Shown here: piece by piece, positions 16,856 to 26,010 of the stretch
Position numbering within the stretch: the stretch's first letter is position 1
How the letters are laid out: each line of letters opens with the position of its first letter
Assembly (NCBI RefSeq): GCF_011046485.1
Contig: NZ_CP049256.1
Coordinates: 2,728,001-2,792,000 of the forward strand
Source: Microbacterium sp. 4R-513
GTDB lineage: Bacteria; Actinomycetota; Actinomycetes; Actinomycetales; Microbacteriaceae
Direction: 5' to 3'
Length of the DNA: 64,000 bases
Notes under the pieces: model-generated
Database searches by the model: none
The model's input: the letters and a program-made list of their open reading frames with translations, nothing else
What the model was told of the DNA's origin: nothing
Made by a program: the position numbers and the translations under genes

Positions 16856-17620
16856 CTACCGGCGGAGCTGCGAGGTGCCGCTCGGGATGCTTCTGGGGTC
16901 GTCGAGCAGCGAGCGCGACAATGCCGTGGACCCTGCGACCGCCGCGGGCATGACGACCACCGCGCCGAAGGGGATGAGGAAGAAGAGCTGGGTGGCGACG
17001 CCGAAGCCGAGGGCCCGGGCTCGATGACGGCGCAGCAGCGCATGGCGGGCATCGGCGGTCATGCCGCGGGCCGCGAGCGATCGCGACGACAGTTCGTCGC
17101 CCAGCAGCCAGCCGGTCAGCAGGACGCCGGTGACGAAGCCCAGCACCGTGCCGACGACGGGGATGAAACCCACGAGCGCTGCCACGATCGCGACGAGGAT
17201 GCCTCGGCCGATGAGCGACAGGCCGTCGACGACGGAGTGCCAGAAGGGGTAGCCCTCGTCCGGCACGGTTCCGCCGAGGTCGCGCTCGACGGTGCGCCAG
17301 ATGCGCTCGTAGAACGGCTCGCCGACGATCAGCGTCAGCGCTGTGAAGGAGACGACCGCGATGAAGAGCGCTCCGCCGAAGACGGCCGCGCCGAAGCCGA
17401 AGCGGATGAAGTCGCGCCAGAACGGGACCCACCCTTCGGCGAACGGCGTCGCGGCCGTGGTGAGCTGCGGCAGGAAGATTCCGAGAGCTGTCAGGAGCGC
17501 CACGAGGAGGATCGCCACGATCGCGGCCGGAACGAGTCCGAGCGCCATCGCACCGGGCCGACGACGCCACCAGCCGAAGCCCCGGAAGAGGAAGCCCGCG
17601 CCACGGAAGAACTCTCGCAT
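16856..17620 (-). CDS. EI24 domain-containing membrane protein (CysZ-like)
   Basis: A 254-residue integral membrane protein of the EI24/CysZ fold. Hydrophobic segments are clear at ALGLVPAAIVAILLVALLTA, AVFGGALFIAVVSFTALTLI, ILVAIVAALVGFIPVVGTVL and VATQLFFLIPFGAVVVMPAA; the family motif region EPFYERIW follows the second. CysZ of enterobacteria is a sulfate transporter, but actinobacterial members are uncharacterised, so no substrate is assigned. I start at MREFFRGAG (17620); an upstream frame extends to 17680 but adds only a polar stretch. It lies upstream of the methyltransferase gene on the same strand. Confidence 0.8.
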   Translation of the reverse strand: MREFFRGAGFLFRGFGWWRRRPGAMALGLVPAAIVAILLVALLTALGIFLPQLTTAATPFAEGWVPFWRDFIRFGFGAAVFGGALFIAVVSFTALTLIVGEPFYERIWRTVERDLGGTVPDEGYPFWHSVVDGLSLIGRGILVAIVAALVGFIPVVGTVLGFVTGVLLTGWLLGDELSSRSLAARGMTADARHALLRRHRARALGFGVATQLFFLIPFGAVVVMPAAVAGSTALSRSLLDDPRSIPSGTSQLRR

Positions 17621-17774
17621 CGCCTCGAGCCTACGAGCGGGGCCGGCTGCGGCATCCGGGGTCGACAACCGTTCCCACATCGGTTACGCGAAGGGTCATC
17701 CCCGCCGGGTGACGCCCCGGCGCGGCATCTTTCCGCCGCACGGTGGGATCTCTACGCTGATCGGCGAATCTCAG

Positions 17775-17790
17775 GCCCGCTGAAGCGGGC
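17775..17790 (+). other. Short perfect hairpin before the collagen-repeat gene
   Basis: GCCCGC (17775-17780) and GCGGGC (17785-17790) flank a TGAA loop, 16 bases before AAGGAGAG, the ribosome site of the next gene. It may be a 5' leader structure or the end of a terminator for transcription entering from the left. Confidence 0.35.
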
Positions 17791-17821
17791 TCCACCTCGC
17801 CCGCACAAGGAGAGACCCGCC

Positions 17822-18520
17822 ATGAGTGAGCCCACGCAGCCGACCCCGCCGATCACCAAGCCGTCGCCCACGTCGCCGGAGCCTGCCAAGCGGTCCGGCG
17901 TCGGATTGGGAGCCCTGATCGGCGTCGGCGTCGCCGTCGTCGTGCTCTCGTTCCTCGCCGCCTTCCTCGGTTCCTCGCTCGCGCGGTCGACCGAGGATGC
18001 CGCTGCGCCGAGCCCGACGGCCGCGGCCGAGACGCCCGCGGCGGTGCCGACGCCCAAGTCGACGGCCGAGATCGAGGAGATGGTCAAGGAGATCCTGCCG
18101 GCCGGCTCGGCGGTCCGCGCCGGCAAGGGCACGCCGACCGCCGGCAAGGGATACGAGGGCGACGTCTACATCGACGTCTCGAACGCGAACGTCTATGTCT
18201 TCCGCGACGGCGAGTGGGTGCTCGCCGGCAACATCAAGCAGTCCGCCGCCGAGAACCTCACCGGCGCGCAGGGCGAGACGGGAGCGACCGGCGCGACGGG
18301 CGCTCAGGGCGCTCAGGGCGAGCAGGGCGCTCAGGGCGAGGCGGGAACGCCGGGAACCCAGGTGCTGCTCGGCTCGGGGGCGCCTGCCGACGACACCTGC
18401 ACCGCGGACGGTGACGTCTACATCGACACGGCCACGAACCCGACGCAGTTCTACCTGTGCTCGAGCGGCAAGTGGGCGCTCTCGTCGAGCCCCACGCCGA
18501 GCCAGCTACCGAGCGAGTGA
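17822..18520 (+). CDS. Membrane-anchored protein with collagen-like repeats
   Basis: A 232-residue protein of unknown function. A proline-rich cytoplasmic N-terminus is followed by one membrane helix (about residues 26-55, LGALIGVGVAVVVLSFLAAF), then an Ala/Pro/Thr linker, a short helical region, and about ten Gly-X-Y triplets (GAQGETGATGATGAQGAQGE and on). The triplet block is flanked by two copies of a short module: GDVYIDVSNANVYVFRDGEW and GDVYIDTATNPTQFYLCSSG. Both end in a tryptophan, and only the second carries cysteines. It is predicted to sit outside the cell on a single anchor, and the collagen block could trimerise. AAGGAGAG precedes the ATG. It is not a phage tail fibre by context, as no phage genes are nearby. 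Confidence 0.8.
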   Translation: MSEPTQPTPPITKPSPTSPEPAKRSGVGLGALIGVGVAVVVLSFLAAFLGSSLARSTEDAAAPSPTAAAETPAAVPTPKSTAEIEEMVKEILPAGSAVRAGKGTPTAGKGYEGDVYIDVSNANVYVFRDGEWVLAGNIKQSAAENLTGAQGETGATGATGAQGAQGEQGAQGEAGTPGTQVLLGSGAPADDTCTADGDVYIDTATNPTQFYLCSSGKWALSSSPTPSQLPSE

Positions 18521-18656
18521 CGCCTAGCGGCGTGTGACGGACGCCTGACAGAGCGGCCGCCGAGCGCTGACCCGCGCATCGCGGAGCAGCACCCTGGCGC
18601 GGCGCCGCGATGCGCGGCACGATGGACCCATCGCCGTGACGACGCGGGAGGACGCC

Positions 18657-20726
18657 TTGGCAGCGAGCGGTCCAGCACCCACCCACCGGACGATCGCGCT
18701 CCTCGGCGCAATGGGGTCGGGCAAGACCACGCTCATCGAGGCGCTCCTGCACACGGCCGGGGTCATCGCGCGAATGGGGTCGGTGGAGCAGGGCACCACC
18801 GTGTGCGATCACGAGCCGGAGGAGATCGCCCGCGGCGTGACGCTGGGCCTCTCGCTCGCCTGGCTGACCTGGACCGCCGACGGCGTCGAGCACGGCGTGA
18901 CGCTCGTGGACACCCCCGGGCACCCCGACTTCGTCGGGTCGGTGGATGCCGCGCTCTCGGTCGCCGACTGCGCCGTCATCGTCGTGAGCGCCGTCGACGG
19001 GGTGACCAGCGGCACGCGCACGGCATGGGCCAGCGCCCGGGCCGCCGGCGTCCCGCGGCTCGTCGTCGTCACCCAGGAGGACCGCGCCCGAGCGGACTTC
19101 CACCGGACGGTCGACCAGTTGAAGGAGGCGTTCGGAGCGGGCCTGTGGCCCGTCGAGCTGCCGATCGGCGAGGAGCAGGCGTTCCACGGCGTCGCCGACG
19201 TGTTCACCGAACGAGCCCTCGTCTACGAGACCGACGGCGCGCACCATGACGAAGCGGTGCCCGCCGATCTCGAGGCCGAGGAGCACCGCCTCCACCAGGA
19301 GGTGACGGAGGAGATCGTCGCGCGCGACGACGCCCTGCTCGAGGCCTATCTCGACGGGACCGAGCCCTCGGCCGTCGATCTGGAGACGAGGCTCGCCACC
19401 GCCATCGCCGCCGGGGAGGCGGTGCCCATCGCCGTCTGCTCCGCCGTGAGCGGCGCGGGCGTGGATCACGTCCTCGATCTGCTGTGCGCCCTGTCGCCCG
19501 CCGCCGGGACGGCCGACGGCCGCATCGTCATCGGCGTGGACGACGAGGGGAACGGGGGAGCCGAGCACGCGGTCCGCATCGACGCATCGGGCGAGACGCT
19601 CGTGCACGTCTTCCGCACGGTGGCCGATCCCTTCGTCGGCACGGTGGCCATGTTCAAGGTGCTCTCCGGCGTGCTGCGGCCCGGCGACCGCCTGCGCAAT
19701 GCGACGACGGGCGGCGAGGAGCGCATCCCGGCGCTGTTCCGCCTGCGCGGTGTCGAGCACGTGCCGGCCGACTCGTTCCGCGCGGGAGAGGTCGGCGCCG
19801 TCGCCAAGCTCACCGCGACGCCCGCCCGGTCGCTCCTGTGGACGAGGGCTCAGGGGCATGCCCGGCCCACGCCGCTTCCCCTTCGAGCCCCCGTCTACGC
19901 CGTGACCCTCGAGCCCGTCTCCCAGTCCGACGATGCGAAGCTCACGACGGCTCTCGCGCGGCTGACCGCCGAAGATCCGACGCTCGTCGTCGACCGCTCC
20001 GGCAGCCTCACGATCCTTCGGGGGCTGGGCGACACGCACGTCGCCGTCGCCGTCGAGCGCCTCGCGCGGGTCCTCGGCGTGCACGTCACGACGGGGAGCG
20101 CGCCGATCGCGTACCGCGAGACGATCTCGCGCACGGCGGCCGCCGAGGGGAAGCTGAAGAAGCAGTCCGGCGGACATGGCCAGTTCGCGGTCGTGCAGCT
20201 GCGCGTGTCGCCTCTGCCCCCGGGAGGCGGGTTCGCCTTCGTGGATTCCGTCGTCGGCGGTGCGGTGCCGCGCTCGTACATCCCCGCCGTCGAGAAGGGG
20301 GCGCTCGACGCGCTCGCCGCGGGCGGGCCCCTGGGCCACCCCGTCGTCGATGTGCAGGTCGAGCTCCTCGACGGAAAGGCGCACTCGGTCGACTCGTCGG
20401 AGATGGCGTTCCGCACCGCAGCGTCCCTCGGGGTCAAGGCGGCGCTCGCCGAGGCCGGCACCGTGCGCCTCGAGCCGATCTCGCTCGTGCACGTGACCGT
20501 CCCGATCGACCTGCAGGGTGCGGTGCTCACCGACCTCTCGGGCCGGCGCGCGCGTGTGCACGCGAGCGAGTCCGAGCCCGATGGCCGCGTCCGGGTGGTC
20601 GCCGCCGTCCCCGAGGCGGAGCTCGAGCGGTACGTGCTCGACCTGCGCGCGCTGACCGGCGCCCAGGCGGAGCTGACGATGACGGCCGACCATTACGAGC
20701 CGGCACCGGGAGGCGCCCGGGGGTGA
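18657..20726 (+). CDS. Elongation factor G-like GTPase
   Basis: A 689-residue translational-GTPase-like protein of the EF-G/TetM lineage. The P-loop is GAMGSGKT (residues 17-24) and G3 is DTPGHPDF, but the usual NKxD guanine-specificity motif reads TQED, so nucleotide choice may be relaxed. Domain II (VHVFRTVADPFVGTVAMFKV), domain IV (KQSGGHGQFAVVQLRV) and a C-terminal domain V are present. Such paralogues are common beside true EF-G in actinobacteria and are poorly understood; a role in ribosome rescue, stress or drug tolerance is possible. I choose TTG at 18657 because GGGAGGA lies 4 bases upstream; a GTG at 18636 has no ribosome site. MarR lies 26 bases downstream. Confidence 0.85.
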   Translation: MAASGPAPTHRTIALLGAMGSGKTTLIEALLHTAGVIARMGSVEQGTTVCDHEPEEIARGVTLGLSLAWLTWTADGVEHGVTLVDTPGHPDFVGSVDAALSVADCAVIVVSAVDGVTSGTRTAWASARAAGVPRLVVVTQEDRARADFHRTVDQLKEAFGAGLWPVELPIGEEQAFHGVADVFTERALVYETDGAHHDEAVPADLEAEEHRLHQEVTEEIVARDDALLEAYLDGTEPSAVDLETRLATAIAAGEAVPIAVCSAVSGAGVDHVLDLLCALSPAAGTADGRIVIGVDDEGNGGAEHAVRIDASGETLVHVFRTVADPFVGTVAMFKVLSGVLRPGDRLRNATTGGEERIPALFRLRGVEHVPADSFRAGEVGAVAKLTATPARSLLWTRAQGHARPTPLPLRAPVYAVTLEPVSQSDDAKLTTALARLTAEDPTLVVDRSGSLTILRGLGDTHVAVAVERLARVLGVHVTTGSAPIAYRETISRTAAAEGKLKKQSGGHGQFAVVQLRVSPLPPGGGFAFVDSVVGGAVPRSYIPAVEKGALDALAAGGPLGHPVVDVQVELLDGKAHSVDSSEMAFRTAASLGVKAALAEAGTVRLEPISLVHVTVPIDLQGAVLTDLSGRRARVHASESEPDGRVRVVAAVPEAELERYVLDLRALTGAQAELTMTADHYEPAPGGARG

Positions 20727-20752
20727 CCGCCGCCTCGCTACGATGAAGCGTC

Positions 20753-21166
20753 ATGCCTGAGCGTCCGCCCTTCAGCCCGGTCATCGCGCTTCTCACCGTC
20801 TCGAGCGTGTGGGACGCGCAGCTCACCGCCGCCGTGAAGGACCTCGGCCTCACGACCCGGAAGTACGGACTGCTCGCGCACATCCACGCGACGCCGGGGA
20901 TCTCGTTCTCGGAGCTCGCGCGGCGCTCTCAGATCACGGTCCAGACCGCCCACACCGCGGTCCGCGCGCTGCAGGAGGAGGGGCTGGTGCAGGATGCCAC
21001 GGCTCAGGCCGGTGCGGCCTCCGACCTGCGGGCGACCGACAAGGGCGAGGCGGCCCTCGCCGAGGCCGACGCCCGCCTCGCACGGCTCGACGCGACCTTC
21101 GCGGCGGGCGCTCCGCGGCTGAGCGAGGCCCTGCACGGCCTGCACGAGGAGCCGTTCGGCGCGTGA
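20753..21166 (+). CDS. MarR-type transcriptional regulator
   Basis: A 137-residue regulator with a MarR-type winged helix-turn-helix. FSPVIALLTVSSVWDAQLTA forms the N-terminal dimer helix, FSELARRSQITVQTAHTAVR is the DNA-reading region, and ATDKGEAALAEADARLARLD is the C-terminal helix pair. The length is typical. It overlaps the NhaA-DsbA gene by four bases (GTGA), so the two are coupled, and it may regulate that transporter and itself. No ligand is suggested by the sequence. Confidence 0.85.
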   Translation: MPERPPFSPVIALLTVSSVWDAQLTAAVKDLGLTTRKYGLLAHIHATPGISFSELARRSQITVQTAHTAVRALQEEGLVQDATAQAGAASDLRATDKGEAALAEADARLARLDATFAAGAPRLSEALHGLHEEPFGA

Positions 21167-23016
21167 GCGAGTCCACGATCCGCACCACGGAGAGGCGCAG
21201 GCCCACCTCGCGCAAGCGCGCGCCGGGCACCGATCGCCTCGCCGCGGCCGTCATGCTGGCAGGCGCGGCGATCGCGATGCTGTGGGCGAATGCGCCCTTC
21301 GGTGCGACCTATGAGGAGTTCTGGGAACTCCCGATCGGCCTGGGGATCGGCGACTGGAGCGTCACCTTCCCGGCGCACGCCGTCGTCAACGAGGGGCTCA
21401 TGACGCTCTTCTTCTTCCTCGTGGGGCTCGAGGTGAAGCGGGAGCTCACGATCGGCGAACTCACCGACCGGGCGCGCGCCGTGCTGCCGATCGCCGCGGC
21501 GGTCGCCGGGCTCGTGGTTCCGGCGCTCATCTTCGTGCTCTTCAACGTGTCGAGCGGGGAGGCGGATGCCTGGGGTGTGGTCATCTCGACCGACACCGCG
21601 TTCCTCCTCGGCGCCCTCGCCCTCATCGCTCCGAAGTACCCGTCCCGCCTGCGCATCTTCCTGCTGACGCTCGCGGTGGTCGACGACATCGGCGCCCTGC
21701 TCGCGATCGGCGTCTTCTACAACAGCGGGCTCGACATCGCGCCGTTCGTGGTCGCGATCGTCATCATGGTGCTCCTCGCGCTCGTGCGGTTCCTCCGCGT
21801 CGGGCGCGGTCTCTCCTACTTCCTGCTCGGCGGTGCGCTGTGGATCGCGCTCCTCCTGGCCGGCATCCATCCGACCCTCGCCGGTGTCGCCGTGGCGCTT
21901 CTCATCCCCGTCTTCCCGCCGCGCCGCGGCGACGTCGAGCGGGCCGCCGAGCTTTCGCAGGCGTTCCGCGAGTCGCCGAGTCCGGCGTACGCGGCCGCCG
22001 TGACGCGGAGTCTCCGCGACTCGCTGTCGATCAACGAGCGCGTCGATCAGGCGTGGCGGCCGTACATCTCGTTCGGCGTCCTGCCCATCTTCGCGATCGC
22101 GAACGCGGGAGTCCACCTCGATCCCCAGACGGTCCGGGATGCCGTCACCTCTCCCGTCGCATGGGGCATCGTGGTCGGACTCGTCGTCGGCAAGTTCGTC
22201 GGCATCACGGGTGCGACCGCTCTCCTCCGTGCCATGGGCAAAGGGCAGCTCGCCCCCGGCCTGGGCCTCAACCGGATCGCCGGCGGCGGAGCGCTGTCGG
22301 GCATCGGCTTCACGATCTCGCTGTTCCTCGTCCCGATCGCGATCTCGGATCCCGAGACGCAGAACATCGCGCGTGTCGCCGTGCTCACGGCATCCGTCCT
22401 CGCGTTCTTCGCGGGCTGGCTCGTGCTCACGGTCGGCGATCGCATCTGGCCGCCCCGCCCGGTCGGAGCGGTGCTCATGCGGCCGTTCGACGCGCAGCGC
22501 GACCACTTCCGCGGGACCGTCGAGGCGAAGCTCGAGATCGTCGAGTACGGCGACTTCGAGTGCCCCTTCTGCAGCCGCGCGACGGGCTCCGTCGACACCG
22601 TGCTCGACCACTTCGGCGACCGCGTGCGATGGGTGTGGCGGCACTTCCCCCTCGACGCTCCGCACCCGCACGCGCAGGAGGCCGCGCAGGCGGCCGAAGC
22701 CGCCGCGCTGCAGGGGCGCTTCCTCGACATGGCGGTCACCCTCTTCGCGAACCAGGACCGCCTCGAGACGCAGGACCTGTGCGCCTACGCGTCAGCGCTG
22801 GGTCTCGATGCCGATCGCTTCATGGAGGACTTCCGCTCGCCGCGCGTGATGCGGCGGATCCAGGACGATCGGCTGGATGCCGAGCTCATGGACCTCAGCG
22901 GCACCCCGACCTTCTTCATCAACGGCCGGCGGCACATCGGCCCGTACGATTCCGCCACTCTCATCAGGGCCCTCGAGGCGGCGCCGGGCGGCACCGGGGC
23001 GTTTGTGAAGCAATAG
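21163..23016 (+). CDS. nhaA: NhaA Na+/H+ antiporter fused to a DsbA-like thioredoxin domain
   Basis: A 617-residue fusion. Residues about 20-440 are a complete NhaA-type Na+/H+ antiporter with about twelve hydrophobic segments and the ion-binding LAVVDDIGALLAIG (aspartate pair near residue 172). Residues about 445-615 are a DsbA-like thioredoxin domain with VEYGDFECPFCSRATG, giving a CPFC redox site (C467, C470), and the cis-proline loop GTPTFFINGR. The antiporter exports sodium using the proton gradient; the extra domain presumably handles thiols on one side of the membrane. The start is GTG at 21163, overlapping the MarR stop. Such fusions are known in actinobacteria and the arrangement appears intact, with no frameshift. 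Confidence 0.92.
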   Translation: MSESTIRTTERRRPTSRKRAPGTDRLAAAVMLAGAAIAMLWANAPFGATYEEFWELPIGLGIGDWSVTFPAHAVVNEGLMTLFFFLVGLEVKRELTIGELTDRARAVLPIAAAVAGLVVPALIFVLFNVSSGEADAWGVVISTDTAFLLGALALIAPKYPSRLRIFLLTLAVVDDIGALLAIGVFYNSGLDIAPFVVAIVIMVLLALVRFLRVGRGLSYFLLGGALWIALLLAGIHPTLAGVAVALLIPVFPPRRGDVERAAELSQAFRESPSPAYAAAVTRSLRDSLSINERVDQAWRPYISFGVLPIFAIANAGVHLDPQTVRDAVTSPVAWGIVVGLVVGKFVGITGATALLRAMGKGQLAPGLGLNRIAGGGALSGIGFTISLFLVPIAISDPETQNIARVAVLTASVLAFFAGWLVLTVGDRIWPPRPVGAVLMRPFDAQRDHFRGTVEAKLEIVEYGDFECPFCSRATGSVDTVLDHFGDRVRWVWRHFPLDAPHPHAQEAAQAAEAAALQGRFLDMAVTLFANQDRLETQDLCAYASALGLDADRFMEDFRSPRVMRRIQDDRLDAELMDLSGTPTFFINGRRHIGPYDSATLIRALEAAPGGTGAFVKQ

Positions 23017-23059
23017 AAATCCCGGCATCCGGGAATACCGTCCTGCTCCTGTCGTTGAA

Positions 23060-23080
23060 CTTGACACGGATCGACTCAAC
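23060..23080. promoter_or_regulatory. HAIR-like HspR operator before the Clp ATPase gene
   Basis: CTTGACA, 7 bases, ACTCAAC matches the HspR-associated inverted repeat (CTTGAGT-N7-ACTCAAG) at 11 of 14 arm positions with exact spacing. HspR is the actinobacterial repressor of dnaK and clpB heat-shock genes. TTGACA within the left arm could also be a -35 element. This is a strong hint of heat-shock control. Confidence 0.6.
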
Positions 23081-23122
23081 TTGGTGGATCCGATTCGATC
23101 ACTTTCATGGAGACACACGGGA

Positions 23123-25678
23123 ATGCCCGAAGACTTCACACCCCAGACCGGCGACGCCGACAGCGCCGGCTCGTTCGACGAGTTCCTCGCGCGCTACCTC
23201 GCGGGGGAGCGCGCCCGCGCGGAGCGTTCGATCGACCTCACGCGCTTCCTGAGCGTGCGCACCCAGGACGCCCTGCAGCGCGCGGGCCGCTTCGCGCTGG
23301 AGCGCGGGCAGAGCGAGCTCGACGCGCTGCACGTGCTGCGCGTCCTGATCGACGAGGACCCCGCGAAGGAGGCCGTGCGCCGCATCGGCGCCGACCCGCG
23401 CGCCATCACGAAGGCGGCCGAGGAGCGACTTCCCGCGGCGACCGCGCCACAGGACGCCGACGGCGCCGTCGTGACGCCGTCCGTCACGCGCGCGCTCTTC
23501 CACGCGTACCAGGTCGCCCGCTCGTCGGGTTCGACGTACATCGATCCGGAGCACCTCTTCTTCGCGCTCGTGCTGGCGCAGGACACCCCCGCCGGACGCA
23601 TCCTCGCCGAGGCGGGCGTCACCGCCGAAGCGCTGACCGAGGGCGTGCGCGAGACCGTGGTGCCCGCGGGAGCGCCCACGGCGGACGAGTCCGCGCAGGA
23701 CGCCGAGACGCCCATGCTCGACAAGTTCGGCACCGATCTGACGGCGCTGGCCGTCGATGGCCGGCTCGACCCCGTGATCGGGCGCGCCGACGAGATCGAG
23801 CAGACGATCGAGATCCTCAGCCGCCGCACGAAGAACAACCCCGTCCTCGTCGGCGAGGCCGGCGTCGGCAAGACCGCGATCGTCGAGGGGCTCGCACAGG
23901 CCATCGCCGACGGCGGCGTGCCCGAGCAGCTGCTCGGCAAGCGGGTCGTGTCGCTCGACCTCGGCGCCATGCTCGCCGGCACCCGGTACCGCGGCGACTT
24001 CGAGGAGCGCCTCACCAAGACGATGGACGAGGTCGCGTCGCTCGAGGGCGACGTCATCCTCTTCATCGACGAGGTGCACACCGTCGCGGGCGCCGGCGGC
24101 GGCGGCGAGGGCGCGATGGATGCCGGCAACATCCTCAAGCCCCGCCTCGCGCGCGGCGAGCTGCACCTTGTAGGTGCGACCACGCTGAAGGAGTACCGGA
24201 CCATCGAGAAGGACCCGGCGCTCGAGCGCCGCTTCCAGCCGGTGCGCGTCGGCGAGCCCTCGATCGAGGACGCGGTGCTGATCCTTCAGGGGCTCAAGCC
24301 CGCGTACGAGGAGCACCACGGGGTGCAGTTCACGGATGCCGCGCTCCGCGCCGCCGTCGAACTCAGCGACCGCTACCTCACCGAGCGGGTGCTGCCCGAC
24401 AAGGCCATCGACCTCATCGACCAGGCGGGCGCGCGCCTGCGGCTCAAGCTTGGAGCGCTCGTCGACGTGACGGCGCTCGTCGAGCGGCTCGCGACCCTCG
24501 AGGCCGACAAGAACGCCGCGGTGTCGGCGGAGCACTACGAAGAGGCCTCGCGCATCCGCGACCAGATCGCGGCCGTGCAGGCGAAGCTCGAAGACGCCAC
24601 CTCGCGTGGTGCGGTCGCCCGGGGCGAGGCGGTCGTCGACGAGCCTGAGATCGCCGCGGTCATCAGCCGCGCGACCGGCATCCCGGTCAATCGCCTCACC
24701 GAGACCGAGCGCGAGCGCCTCGCCTCGCTCGAGAGAGAGCTGCACGCCCGCGTCATCGGGCAGGAGGACGCCGTGACGGCGGTCGCCAAGGCCGTCCGCC
24801 GCAACCGCACGGGCATGGGCGACAGCCGCCGGCCGGTCGGCTCGTTCCTCTTCCTCGGCCCGACGGGCGTCGGGAAGACGGAGCTCGCCAAGTCGCTCGC
24901 GCAGTCGCTGTTCGACGACGAGGGCGCGGTCATCCGCTTCGACATGAGCGAGTTCGGCGAGCGGCACACCGTGTCGCGGCTCGTCGGCGCCCCTCCCGGA
25001 TACGTCGGCTACGACGAGGCGGGGCAGCTCACCGAGCGCGTCCGCCGCAACCCCTACGCCGTCGTCCTCTTCGACGAGATCGAGAAGGCTCACCCCGACG
25101 TCTTCAACCTGCTGCTGCAGGTGCTCGACGACGGCCGGCTGACCGATGGTCAGGGTCGGACGGTCGACTTCCGCAACACGGTCGTGATCATGACGTCGAA
25201 CCTCGGCTCGGAGTTCCTCGCCAGTCGCGCCGGTGCCATCGGCTTCATCGCCGACGGTGGCGGATCGACTGGGTTCGGCAGCGAGAAGGACCTGCGTGAT
25301 CGCGTGTTCGGCAAGCTGCGCGAGGCGATGCGCCCCGAGTTCCTCAACCGCATCGACGAGATCGTGCTCTTCCGCAAGCTCGAGAAGACGCAGCTGCGCG
25401 ACATCGTGCGGCTCGTCCTCGACCACACGGAGGCGCGCCTCGCGAAGCGCGAAGTCACGCTGCGGGTGACGGATGCCGCGATCGACTGGCTCGCCGAGCA
25501 CGGCTACGAGCCCGAGTACGGCGCGCGGCCGCTCCGCCGCCTCGTGCAGCGCGAGGTCGACGACCGCATCGCCGAGCTCTTCGTCGACGGTACGCTCGTC
25601 GACGGCGGCGTGGTCCAGGTGGATGCCGCGGGCTCGGAGCTCGTCGTCCGGTCGGAGGCTCTGGCCGCCGCGGCCTAA
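23123..25678 (+). CDS. ClpC-type ATP-dependent protease ATPase subunit
   Basis: An 851-residue Hsp100 unfoldase. Order: an unusual acidic N-terminal leader, double Clp-N repeats (about residues 40-175), first AAA+ module (GEAGVGKT near 243-250; [10 protein letters not shown] near 308), a short middle region with a UVR-like segment ([20 protein letters not shown] near 470-495), and second AAA+ module (GPTGVGKT near 579). The short middle region and UVR-like segment mark it as ClpC-like rather than ClpB. The loop [10 protein letters not shown] (near 705) contains IGF, a likely ClpP-docking tripeptide, so it should feed ClpP. ClpC is usually under ClgR, whereas here an HspR-like site lies upstream. 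The ATG at 23123 follows GGAGA by 9 bases. No adaptor gene is adjacent. Confidence 0.9.
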   Translation: MPEDFTPQTGDADSAGSFDEFLARYLAGERARAERSIDLTRFLSVRTQDALQRAGRFALERGQSELDALHVLRVLIDEDPAKEAVRRIGADPRAITKAAEERLPAATAPQDADGAVVTPSVTRALFHAYQVARSSGSTYIDPEHLFFALVLAQDTPAGRILAEAGVTAEALTEGVRETVVPAGAPTADESAQDAETPMLDKFGTDLTALAVDGRLDPVIGRADEIEQTIEILSRRTKNNPVLVGEAGVGKTAIVEGLAQAIADGGVPEQLLGKRVVSLDLGAMLAGTRYRGDFEERLTKTMDEVASLEGDVILFIDEVHTVAGAGGGGEGAMDAGNILKPRLARGELHLVGATTLKEYRTIEKDPALERRFQPVRVGEPSIEDAVLILQGLKPAYEEHHGVQFTDAALRAAVELSDRYLTERVLPDKAIDLIDQAGARLRLKLGALVDVTALVERLATLEADKNAAVSAEHYEEASRIRDQIAAVQAKLEDATSRGAVARGEAVVDEPEIAAVISRATGIPVNRLTETERERLASLERELHARVIGQEDAVTAVAKAVRRNRTGMGDSRRPVGSFLFLGPTGVGKTELAKSLAQSLFDDEGAVIRFDMSEFGERHTVSRLVGAPPGYVGYDEAGQLTERVRRNPYAVVLFDEIEKAHPDVFNLLLQVLDDGRLTDGQGRTVDFRNTVVIMTSNLGSEFLASRAGAIGFIADGGGSTGFGSEKDLRDRVFGKLREAMRPEFLNRIDEIVLFRKLEKTQLRDIVRLVLDHTEARLAKREVTLRVTDAAIDWLAEHGYEPEYGARPLRRLVQREVDDRIAELFVDGTLVDGGVVQVDAAGSELVVRSEALAAAA

Positions 25679-25710
25679 CCCGGGGCTCCCCGCGCCCCCG
25701 GCTTCCGCCG

Positions 25711-25792
25711 CCGAAACCACACTCTCGTGCCCGAACCCATACGCCGGCTCACCCGGACGTGTGGGTTCGGGCACAGTTGTGTGGGTTCGGCG
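25711..25792. repeat. 80-bp imperfect palindrome, copy 1
   Basis: Four 12-mers form the element: CCGAAACCACAC, CCGAACCCATAC, then GTGTGGGTTCGG twice, with 20-base spacing inside each pair. The two halves pair as 32-base arms (about 26 matches) around a 16-base loop. It follows the Clp ATPase stop and faces the convergent DUF72 gene, so it may terminate both. A near-identical copy is at 25891-25973. Confidence 0.8.
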
Positions 25793-25890
25793 CGGGGACC
25801 GGGTGGCCCCGGGGACCGACGCCGAAGCCGAGCCCGGCGAGCGGAGGCCGAGGCCGGGGATCGCCGCCGCGCGGGTCGACCGGCATCCCG

Positions 25891-25973
25891 CCGAAACCAC
25901 ACTCTCGTGCCCGAACCCATACGCCGGCTCACCCCGGACGTGTGGGTTCGGCCACAGTTGTGTGGGTTCGGCG
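25891..25973. repeat. 80-bp imperfect palindrome, copy 2
   Basis: A direct repeat of the element at 25711-25792 in the same orientation, differing by one inserted C in the loop and a G-to-C change after the third 12-mer. The bases between the copies (25793-25890) are GC-rich and show no gene. Confidence 0.8.
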
Positions 25974-26010
25974 CAGGGGTCAGAGGCCGGGAGGGGGCCG
26001 CGGGGAGGCG

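Noticed and set aside
16637..18520. A plus-strand 627-codon frame running into the collagen-repeat protein
   Set aside because: Its first 390 codons are antisense to the methyltransferase and EI24 genes and are low-complexity; the strong ribosome site and membrane helix place the true start at 17822.
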